Source of the DNA: Panulirus ornatus
Lineage: Eukaryota; Arthropoda; Malacostraca; Decapoda; Palinuridae
Reading direction: 5' to 3'
NCBI RefSeq assembly: GCF_036320965.1
Contig: NC_092225.1
Location: forward strand, 2,416,256 to 2,480,255
DNA length: 64,000 nt
The notes under the pieces are model-generated. The model searched no databases and was not told the origin of the DNA. It was given only the letters and a program-made list of their open reading frames with translations. Position numbers and translations under genes: made by a program. Each line of letters starts with the position of its first letter. Within the stretch, counting starts at the first letter, position 1. Positions 16,110 through 34,369 of the stretch are shown here, in pieces.

Positions 16110-16160
<51 letters not shown>
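16110..16160. repeat. (TA)n
   Basis: A short TA tract separates two RTE-W copies in the same orientation. Confidence 0.9.

Positions 16161-18958
<2,798 letters not shown>

Positions 18959-19012
<54 letters not shown>
18959..19012. repeat. (TA)n
   Basis: A TA tract closes the first RTE-W/SIDE-W chain on its right side. Confidence 0.9.
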
Positions 19013-19014
<2 letters not shown>

Positions 19015-19147
19015 TCTAAAATTCAGTTTGGCTAGCCACTAAAAGGAATATGGGGCACTCAGAATTACTTAGCCATGATTAATGGTTTAAGGTCACGGGG
19101 CTCTGATATAAATCACAGAAGTTCGGGAAATTTATTGGAGCAGTTAT

Positions 19148-19485
19148 GATACGTGGCCAGAAGGCCAACCAGTGTTGCAACAGGCATGAGGCGTGGTCAG
19201 GGAACCAGCCAGTGTTGCTATAGGCGTGAGGTGTGGTCATGGATCATTCCAGTGTTGCTGTAGGCATGACGCATGGTTATCGATCAATCCAGTGTTGCTA
19301 TAGGTATGAGGCGTGGTCAGGGAACCATGCTGTATTGTTTCAGGTATGAGGTGGGGCCAGATAACCAACTAATGCTACTACAGGCATTAGATGTGGTCAG
19401 AGGGCCAGCAAGTGTTCATACAAGCATAAAGCGTGGCCAGCCAACTTCAGTGTTGCCTCAGGCATGAAGCGTGGCTAAAGGCAGC
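19148..19485. repeat. 40-bp tandem repeat, about 8 units
   Basis: The unit runs GGCATGAGGCGTGGTCAGGG followed by AACCAGCCAGTGTTGCTATA. Units begin at about 19188, 19228, 19268, 19308, 19348 and 19388, exactly 40 bp apart, with partial or shortened units at both ends. Units are 60-80 percent alike by eye, so the array is old. Confidence 0.85.
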
Positions 19486-20040
19486 TTACGTTGTTACGTA
19501 TTTACTGAAACCTTGCGGGCCTTGCGCTGTAACAAGAGTCGTTGAACGTAAATGATAACCCATGATATATAATAACTGCAGCAATGATTTATGATCATGC
19601 CATCAGATAACCAAGTCTTCAGTTTGATTTATTAACCATCACAAAGGCAAAGGTAGCGCAGCCATCGTGATGAATGTTTGACATAGTCATCTGTTATCTA
19701 ATTATCTAGTTGTCAGACCACCACATGGGAGAGTCGATGTTGTGGTGACACAGCTTGGAGTGGGTGGGATGTGCAGTTTCGGATGGCTTTTCCTCTTCCT
19801 CTGATATACCCAAAGACCATGTGACTTAAGCGAGGTATGGGGGCATGAGAGCGACACAGGAAAGGGTTATGGAGAGGCTTCCAGGGTAAGTATAGTAGGT
19901 ATGGGAGGAACGCCCTTCAAGGTGGAGTACCACTACTACTTTGTTCAATTCACTAATCAATGCGTTATTGAAATCCATCCACTCTATGTACACATCGAAA
20001 CATTGTGTGAATTACAAATTTTCTTATTACAAACACACAG
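19486..20040. other. No gene recognised
   Basis: Mixed-composition DNA. I see no long frame or repeat. Confidence 0.35.
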
Positions 20041-21290
20041 ACTATGGTAGCCTGGACTCTGTCATTTATGAAGATGAAACTAAAGTGTTCAACAGAAGAA
20101 GTGGTACTGGTAGGATTGTATCATTAAACTTGAAAGAAAATATTAAAAACCCAAAGACTATCAAATATCTAGGCGTCATTCTCCCATGTACTGCAGCTGT
20201 TGCACCAAAACTAAATCGACAATAGACACATAGGCTCTGATCTCTGAGTTATGACAAGGTATAATCCTAATTATAATGATGTGTCTGAATTGTTGAAATG
20301 ATGTATTTGGTTTGTATAAGGTCTCTGATAAATAGTCAGACTTCAGCTTAGGTCCTTGTCCTGCATAAAAGTTGAATATGATTACAAAGTGAGAACTTAA
20401 GAATCATAACTACAAATGTTTTAGTGGTTTTGAGACAGCCATTTATGAATGGAAGTCTCAAGTTCACTAAATTACTTAACCTCAGAGAAGAATTAAGTGT
20501 ACCTAGCGTTGACGACAGAGGACTTAAAATCATTCTTATGATAAAACTGACATTTCTGCCTGATGATTCCAATAATGCTGTCTCTACAGAATTGTTAAAG
20601 CACTTATGCCACAGAACAAGTCAATCTAAATGGATTAGGATAAGATCTACTTACATGATCATGTTTGGAGCACATCAAATGTAAGAAATTGGGAAGCAAC
20701 AGCATTTCCTGCCTCTCTAGGAGAAAATCACCATACTTCCTTATTCACCTAAGACTAATTACGTACAATCTTCACCTTCCACATTTTGCCAAAACCAGCG
20801 CTCGAGAATATAAAGAAAAACTTCAGATTAAAGATATCATAGCCCAGTGCATCTATACTGACAGCTCTCTCAACTCTGCTACTGAGGGACTGTAATAGCT
20901 GCAATTGTGATTTAGGCCCATGATGATAGGTTAGAGAGAATTATTAGAACAGACAATTAATCATCTATATTACAAACTGACATGTCTTCTACACACATCG
21001 TTCTCGAGCTTGAAGACACAACAACTACAGACAGTTATATTATCTCTGATCCTTTGCCCTCACTATTTGCCCTAAAAACCTGAGATTAGATTGTAGTGTG
21101 CTTGTATTTCAGACCAGATACCGATATGCAAGCATCACTGATGAATGGATTCAAATTACTGTATCTTGTTATGGGCTCCTTCACACACAGTTCTCGAAGA
21201 GGATGACAAAACTGATGCTCAAATTTGCACTTGAAAACAACACTGTAAGTCGTAAAGCTTTCAGTTGTAGAAAACTAACACATCTCTTTT
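20041..21290 (+). pseudogene. Degenerate LINE remnant with RNase H-like part
   Basis: Weak but ordered similarities suggest the C-terminal half of an old LINE of an RNase H-bearing clade (I/Jockey/R1 type). KTIKYLGVILP at about 20150-20185 resembles the RT thumb (FKYLGVxLD). IYTDSSLNSATEGL at 20851-20892 resembles the RNase H start (IYTDGSxxPxTGxxG). TTTDSYIISDPLPSLFAL at about 21020-21075 resembles the next RNase H strand (xIFTDSLSSLxAL). WAPSHT at about 21174-21191 resembles the WVPSH motif. Frames change between pieces and stops are present. The clade cannot be fixed by eye. Confidence 0.5.
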
Positions 21291-21442
21291 GAAGGAAATA
21301 GACAAGTGCAAATAGAAATGGTAGATCAAATTTTCATCACAATTAAAAGTATAATACATGTGGGTGAAGAGAGTAACGAAATAAGTGATTAAGAGTTGTT
21401 GTCGCTGCTAGAATAAAGCCAGGCTAAATAGATACATCCTCT

Positions 21443-22447
21443 TCAAGGCTATCCACACCAGGCTTCATCAAGACTAGCTACACCAGACCTCATCAGGACT
21501 AGCCACACCAGACCTCATCAGGACTAGCCACACCAGACCTCATCAAGACTAGCCACACCAGACCTCACCAAGACTAGCCACACCAGACCTCATCAGGACT
21601 AGCCACACCAGACCTCACCAAGACTAGCCACACCAGACCTCATCAAGACTAGCCACACCAGACCTCATCAAGACTAGCCACACCAGACCTCACCAAGACT
21701 AGCCACACCAGACCTCATCAAGACTAGCCACACAAGACCTCATCAAGACTAGCTACACCAGACCTCATCAGGACTAGCCACACCAGACCTCATCAAGACT
21801 AGCCACACCAAACCTCACCAAGACTAGCCACACCAGACCTCATCAGGACTAGCCACACCAGACCTCACCAAGACTAGCCACACCAGACCTCATCAAGACT
21901 AGCCACACCAGACCTCATCAAGACTAGCCACACCAGACCTCACCAAGACTAGCCACACCAGACCTCATCAAGACTAGCCACACCAGACCTCATCAAGACT
22001 AGCCACACCAGACCTCATCACGACTAGCCACACCAGACCTCATCAAGACTAGCCACACCAGACCTCATCAAGACTAGCCACACCAGACCTCATCAAGACT
22101 AGCCACACCAGACCTCACCAAGACTAGCCACACCAGACCTCATCAGGACTAGCCACACCAGACCTCATCAAGACTAGCCACACCAGACCTCATCAAGACT
22201 AGCCACACCAGACCTCATCAAGACTAGCCACACCAGACCTCATCAAGACTAGCCACACAGACCTCATCAAGACTAGCCACACCAGACCTCATCAAGACTA
22301 GCCACACCAGACCTCATCAAGACTAGCCACACCAGACCTCACCAAGACCAGCCACACCAGACCTCATCAAGACCAGCCACACCAGACCTCATCAAGACCA
22401 GCCACACCAGACCTCATCAGGACTAGCAACATCAGACCTCGTCAAGA
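21443..22447. repeat. 25-bp minisatellite, about 40 units
   Basis: The unit is AGCCACACCAGACCTCATCA plus AGACT, 25 bp, repeated head-to-tail for about 1 kb. Units differ at two main sites (CATCA/CACCA and AAGACT/AGGACT), and one unit near 22244 is 24 bp. Edge units are more diverged, for example AGCTATCCACACCAGGCTTC on the left and AGCAACATCAGACCTCGTCA on the right. There are no unique spacers, so it is not a CRISPR array. The pattern of variant units repeats with a 250-bp period between about 21500 and 22000. Confidence 0.95.
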
Positions 22448-22604
22448 TCGTCATGTCTGTCCAACTGGACCATTGATTCCTGAAGTCCTCGCCAGCGCTG
22501 GTCATAAAGTCAATGGCAAGTTGGATATGTGTAATAAATAAAAGATTTGTCGTCTGCAGTGAGATGATGATATCAGAAAGAGCGGCGTGTATCTCTCCTG
22601 TCCT

Positions 22605-23335
<731 letters not shown>

Positions 23336-23764
23336 GAGTGTTAGAAGTGGTCAGGAGGAAGGAAGAGGAGTGTTGGAGGTGGTTAGGAGGGATGGAGGGA
23401 GGGAGGAGTGTTGGAGATTGTCAAGAGGGCGGGAGGGAGGAGTGTTGCAGGTTGTCAGGAAGGAGGGAGAGAGGGAGGAGCGTTGCAGGTTGTCAGGAAG
23501 GAGGAAGATAGGGAGGAGTGTTGGAGGTGGTCAAGCGGGAGGGAGGGAGGAGTGTTGGAGGTGGTAAGGAGGGAGGGAGGGAGGGAGGAGTGTTGGAGAT
23601 TGTAAGGAGGGAGGGAGGGAGAAGTGTTGGAGGTTGTAAGGAGGGAGGTAGGGAGGGAAGGAAAAGTGTTGGAGGTGGTCAGGAGGGAGGGAGGGAGGAA
23701 GGAGAGTTGGAGGTTATCAAGAGGGAGGGAGGGAGGGAGGAGTGTTGGAGGTGGTAAGGAGTGG
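23336..23764. repeat. Purine-rich minisatellite, about 12 units of 33-43 bp
   Basis: Units consist of GTGTTGGAGGTGGTCAGGA followed by a variable run of GGGA. The number of GGGA blocks sets unit length. The plus strand is almost free of C, which makes this a long G/A-rich tract and keeps several frames open by chance. Confidence 0.9.
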
Positions 23765-24195
23765 GTAATACTCCGTCAGCCCCCAGCTGGCCTCCATGTC
23801 TGCCTCACATGTTGGGGTAACTGATAAATCCGCCACCCAGCCGTAGGAACAGCGTAACCAGAGTGGACAGAAGAAAAAGAAAACAAAGTCACGTGATCAA
23901 AGTGAAATGCAGAGTAAGAGAGGAAAAAAAAATGTCTGACCTACCGCGGTGTTCGAACGCCATGTTGGGATGGGTTATTCTTGGCTGTGATCTCGCTCAG
24001 TGATTTTTTTTTTTTTTCTTCCTCTGTAGAAGTAAGTTTTTCATATGAGTAACTCAACCATTTTCAATTGTGTTCGAGAACAATCATTATAAGGGTATGA
24101 GAAATCGTCATATATCTAGTTAAAAATCTTTGTTCTTAGAATCCTTCAACTTCTCATACATACTGGTATTGACACCGACACACAAATCTTTCCTA
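23765..24195. other. No gene recognised
   Basis: Mixed sequence with a T-run near 24004-24017. Nothing specific is visible. Confidence 0.35.
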
Positions 24196-24199
24196 ACCC

Positions 24200-24256
24200 T
24201 TGAACACGACGGTACGATGGTGCCTTTGTGCTCAAAAGTCGTACCGTCGTGCTCAA
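24200..24256. repeat. 18-bp inverted repeat (hairpin), ACGACGGTAC motif
   Basis: The arms TTGAACACGACGGTACGA (24200-24217) and TCGTACCGTCGTGCTCAA (24239-24256) match at 17 of 18 positions around a 21-nt loop. The text GAACACGACGGTA recurs at about 47030-47042. This looks like a dispersed palindromic repeat, possibly a small DNA-transposon relic. Confidence 0.75.
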
Positions 24257-24627
24257 GTGCCTAAGCAAAGAGGAGGAAGGAGACAGCGTGGTATGTTGAC
24301 GAGGGAGTAGTGGAAATTCAGAAACATGAAATTCTAAGATCGTATCCACTTTTTGTATCCACTTTTTGTATCTAGTCCGTAAAATTACCGTATGAAAGAC
24401 TATGTGATATTCTTAATGCAGGCTACATAATGAACCAATCCTGTAATGATTTATACAATGAATATCAGCCCACTTGGGTCTGACATACACCCTCTGTGAC
24501 ATCCGCAATCCATTTGCGCTACCGCTCACAGGATGAGCATGGGGTGTACAGTAAGGTAGGTAGACATCGATATGAGCACAGATCAAAAGGGTAACCACAC
24601 ATATACGTCACCGTCATCATAATCTGG

Positions 24628-24670
24628 CCTGGTCTGGTCTGGTATAGTCTGGTCTGGTCTGGTCTGGTCG
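24628..24670. repeat. (TCTGG)n pentanucleotide repeat
   Basis: About nine TCTGG units with one TATAG-type interruption. Confidence 0.9.
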
Positions 24671-24954
24671 TGTCCATTTCAGTCGCTACAGCTATAAGAG
24701 CAAAGCAAAGATATTAAGTTCTTTCTTGAAAGGCTTCCAAGGAATTCTGTCTTTTCCATTTTTGCAGTTTTGCTGTTAACGTCTGAATGTCGTTCCCATG
24801 CGAATTTGTGTTTAACATTTATTGTCGTGTCAAGCTACTTCCAGCTTAAGGAAAAACGTTTGTGTTTTTGCTGGGGAAGATGTCCATAAAACGTTTCTGT
24901 GATGCATACAATAGCATGAGAAATGGATGGATCAAGTATATAACGCTAAGGCTA

Positions 24955-25080
24955 ATCTATGATCGCGATCATAGCTTAGCAGTAGCGCTCCCGTCTGCCA
25001 CACAGGGGTCCCGGGTTCGATCTTGACTGTCGGAGATTTGTATGTTATATGGAACTGCGTGTTCGTATGCACTATATTCG
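24955..25080 (+). mobile_element. tRNA-Gly(GCC)-derived SINE head
   Basis: The A box TAGCTTAGCAGT lies at 24973-24984 and the B box GGTTCGATCTT at 25014-25024. The anticodon-arm region CCCGTCTGCCACACAGGGG closely resembles eukaryotic tRNA-Gly(GCC), with anticodon GCC in the loop CTGCCAC. The acceptor stem does not pair and the sequence runs into AT-rich text and a SIDE-W/RTE-W tail. It is therefore a SINE head and not a working tRNA gene. Confidence 0.75.
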
Positions 25081-28734
<3,654 letters not shown>

Positions 28735-30275
28735 GATCTTTTTCCACTCCATCCTTCCACCTGCCAATTTGGTCTCTCGCTTCTCCTTGTTCCCTCCACC
28801 TCTGATACATATATCCTCTTTGCCAATCAATCCTCAAGCATTCTCTCCATGTGTCCAAACCATTTCAACACACCCTCTTCTGCTCTCACAACCACACTCT
28901 TTCTGTTACCACACATCTCTCTCACCCTCTCATTGCTTACTCGATCAAATCACCTCACACCAGATATTGTCCTAAACACTTTATTTCAAAAACATCCACC
29001 CTCCTCCGTACAACTATATCTAAAGCCCATGCCTCTCAACCATGTAACATTGTTGGAACCGTTATTCCTTCAAACATTCTCATTTTTGCTTTCCGAGATA
29101 ACGTTCTCTCCTTCCACACATTCATCAACGCTCCCAGAACCTTCGCTCCCTCCCCCACCATATGATTCACTTCCGCTTCCATGGTTCCATCCGCTGCTAA
29201 GTCCACTCTCAGATACCTAAAACACTTCTTTTCCCCCAGTTTTTCTCCATTTAAACTTACCTTCCAATTAGTGTTTCCCTCAACTCTACTGAACCTAATA
29301 ACCTTGCTCTAATTCACATTTACTCTCAGCTTTCTTCTTTCATACACTTTACCAAACTCAGTCATCAACTTCTGCAGTTTCTCACCCCAATCAGCCACCA
29401 GCACTGTATCATCAGCGAACAACAAGTGACTCACTTCCCAATCCCTCTCATCCAGGACAGACGGCATACTTGCCCCTCTCTCCAAAACTCTTGCATTCAC
29501 CTTCCTAACGACCCCATCCATAAACAAATTAAACAACCAAATAGATATCACGCAACCCTGCCGCAAACCGATATTCACTGGGAACCAATTACTCTCCTCT
29601 CTTCCTACTCGTACACATGCCTTATATCCTCGATAAAAACTTTTCTCTGCCTCTAGCAACTTACCTCACACACCATACACTCTTAAAACCTTCCACAAAG
29701 CATCTCTATCCACCCTATCATAAGCCTTTTCCAGATCCATAAATGCTACACACAAATATATCTGTTTTTCGAAGTATTTCTCACATGTATTCTTCAAAGC
29801 AAACACCTGATTCACACATCCTCTACCACTTCTGAAACCACACTGCTCTTCCCCAATCTGATGCCCTGTACATGCCTTTACCCTCTCAATCAATACCCTC
29901 CCATATAATTTCCCAGGAATACTCAACAAACTTACGCCTTTGTAATTTGAACACTCACCTTTATACCATCTGTCTTTTTACATTGGCACTATGCATGCAT
30001 TCCGCCAATCCTCAGGCACTTCACCATGAGCCATACATACATTGAATATCCTCACCAACCAGTCAATAATACAGTCACTCCCCCTTTATATTTTTTTTTT
30101 TACAAATTCCACTGTAATACCATCCAAACCCGTCGCCTTGCCGGCTTTCATCTTTCGCAAAGCTTTCACACACCACTCTAACCAAACACCCTATACTTGC
30201 CACTCTATTAATCAAACTCATTTATCAAACTTTCAAAATACTCACTCCATCTCCCTCTCACTCCTTGTATTTAAA
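28735..30275 (-). pseudogene. Older RTE-W copy, internal fragment (RT and C-terminal)
   Basis: It lacks both ends. Minus-strand sense runs from the RT N-terminal region (about 30275) to KDGVKK near 28735. Pieces include GKLYGRVLIERVKACTGHQI, FRSGRGCVNQVF and FMDLEKAYDRV (29929-29666), and NIGLRQGCVISIWLFNLFMD with LLFADDTVLVAD (29659-29309). Divergence is intermediate between the oldest copies and subfamilies A/B. Small insertions such as the T-run near 30095 break the frame. Confidence 0.85.
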
Positions 30276-30276
30276 T

Positions 30277-30337
30277 TTCTAAAAGGGAAAACAGAAGAGG
30301 GCGTCATGCGGAGGGTGTTCATCCTCCTCTAAGGCTC

Positions 30338-30341
<4 letters not shown>
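30277..30341 (+). mobile_element. Fragment matching the first codons of RTE-W or SIDE-W middle
   Basis: AAAAGGGAAAACAGAAGAGG, GCGTCATGCGG, ATCCTCCTCTAAGGCTCAGA aligns to the start of the RTE-W ORF (codons for MGNRRRSHAGSADPPRRFR at 54183 downwards on the minus strand) and also to the SIDE-W middle. It ends at (TA)n. Confidence 0.55.

Positions 30342-30370
<29 letters not shown>
30342..30370. repeat. (TA)n
   Basis: A short TA tract at the 5' truncation point of the next RTE-W-B. Confidence 0.85.

Positions 30371-31307
<937 letters not shown>

Positions 31308-31352
<45 letters not shown>
31308..31352. repeat. (TA)n
   Basis: A TA tract joins two tails of opposite orientation. Confidence 0.9.
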
Positions 31353-31354
<2 letters not shown>

Positions 31355-31592
31355 TTTCTCTTTTCTTTCACACTATTCGCCATTTCCCGCGTTAGCGAGG
31401 TAGCGTTAAGAACAGAGGACTGAGCCTTTGAGGAAATATCCTCACCTGGCCCCCTTCTCTGTTCTTTCTTTTGGAAAAAAAAAAAAAAACGAGAGGGGAG
31501 GATTTCCAGCCCCCCGCTCCCTCCCTTTTTAGTCGCCTTCTACGACACGCAGGGAATACGTGGGAAGTATTCTTTCTCCCCTATCCCCAGGG

Positions 31593-31595
<3 letters not shown>
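31353..31595 (-). mobile_element. SIDE-W, full length
   Basis: Minus-strand sense starts near 31595 (an extra base gives TATGATCCCTGGGG) and ends in the hairpin and a purine tail at 31353. A 15-nt A-run (sense T-run) lies in the T-rich region. TA tracts lie on both sides. Confidence 0.88.

Positions 31596-31675
<80 letters not shown>
31596..31675. repeat. (TA)n
   Basis: A TA tract between the SIDE-W 5' end and the RTE-W-A truncation point. Confidence 0.92.
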
Positions 31676-33168
<1,493 letters not shown>

Positions 33169-33214
33169 CACGCACACGCAATAATGCTAAAGTGCGTATA
33201 GGAGAGCGCATACA

Positions 33215-33417
33215 CGCGCACGGGCCTCTGTTGTGTAGTTGTTAGCGACAGTGACCATGAGTCAACATGTGCCAGCCAGGCAAGGGTGGACCCCCACGTG
33301 AGTTCGGATCCTGGGCGTAGCATTCAGCCTCCACGCAATCCAGATAATCATCCTCCCCTCATGGCTGGTTGATAGATGGCTTCCTAGCTTAGGATGGGAT
33401 GTGTGTAATTGTGTGTA

Positions 33418-33452
<35 letters not shown>

Positions 33453-33490
33453 ATTTGCACAAGAGAATAAAGAAAAGATACATGAATTGA
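33215..33490 (+). mobile_element. tRNA-derived SINE, copy 2
   Basis: The A-box-like TGTAGTTGTTAGCG lies at about 33235-33247 and the B box GAGTTCGGATCCTG at about 33299-33312. The body has GGTTGATAGATGGC and CTTAGGATGGGATGTG, then an internal (GT)n at about 33420-33450 and a tail with AAAGAAAAGATACATG. Head, body and tail match the copy at 2309-2547. Confidence 0.78.
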
Positions 33491-33540
33491 CGGTTGTGAA
33501 ACGAGGAAGCTTTCCGTCACACAGAAATGCTGTTATTGAA

Positions 33541-33541
<1 letters not shown>

Positions 33542-33575
<34 letters not shown>
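33542..33575. repeat. (CA)n microsatellite
   Basis: A 34-bp CA tract. Confidence 0.92.
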
Positions 33576-33577
<2 letters not shown>

Positions 33578-33769
33578 GAAATATGATCGTAGATTTTGTA
33601 GCATAACACGATTCGGCGTTGTAGGCTGATGATTACGTTTTATAGTTGAGTCTTACTCTCATATCTGAAAAATGCCTGTGCTAGAGTCATCAATACTGGT
33701 GCCTAATATATCATTAGAGCTGCACACCAGGAGAATCATCAGGAGACAAACGGTCTGCTGGGATGAATT

Positions 33770-34296
33770 AGAATAGCACGTTAGTACATGGTACACGAGG
33801 AAAGAAATTTTCAGTAACATCAGACCCACACTATACTACGCTTCTCAGATCTGACCACCGCACTTATTAAACCATAAACTTCTTATTGAGTAGACCCAAA
33901 GGAGAGCAACAAAATAAAGTTAAGAGAAATGAGGAGCAGAGGCGAGATATTATTCATCTGTCCAATACGGAAGAAAGAAGAGTAAGGGGCGACCTGATGT
34001 CAACCTTTAGTGTCCTAAGTTAGACGGATGATGTCCAAATTGAACACGTCATCGTGAAATACAACGGTGACCCAACCAGTGGGGAGATATGGAAGCTTGT
34101 TTGTTTGAAAGTATGTGAAGAAATGCATTTTTCGTGGCATTAGTATCAGGGTAGTGGATGATTGGAAGAAATTAAGTGATGAAATTGTGAATGCCAGCAG
34201 CATTGTAGTGTTTAAAGATCTTGCTAACAGGAGAGAAAGTTCAAGAGACTGGATCTCACGAATATAGAGCTTCATCCCTGTACTGTACGAATAGGC

Positions 34297-34300
<4 letters not shown>
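33770..34300 (+). pseudogene. CR1-like LINE C-terminal fragment
   Basis: Ordered, frame-broken matches to the end of a CR1-like ORF2: QRRATK near 33908-33925, TEERRVRGDLMSTFSVLS near 33968-34020, then VVDDWKKLSDEIVNASSIVV near 34150-34212 followed by FKDLANR. The last pattern (VVDxWNxLxxEVVxAxSxxxFKxRLD) is the typical CR1 C-terminal block. It ends at an AC microsatellite. Inactive. Confidence 0.75.

Positions 34301-34301
<1 letters not shown>

Positions 34302-34366
<65 letters not shown>
34302..34366. repeat. (AC)n microsatellite
   Basis: A 65-bp AC tract directly follows the CR1-like fragment and may be its tail region. Confidence 0.95.
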
Positions 34367-34368
<2 letters not shown>

Positions 34369-34369
34369 T

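Noticed and set aside
21443..22447. Possible CRISPR array
   Set aside because: The 25-bp units are directly adjacent with no spacers, the genome is eukaryotic, and no cas genes are present. It is a minisatellite.
24961..25030. Functional tRNA-Gly gene
   Set aside because: The A box, anticodon loop and B box are tRNA-like, but the acceptor arm does not pair and no terminator T-run follows. It is better read as a SINE head.
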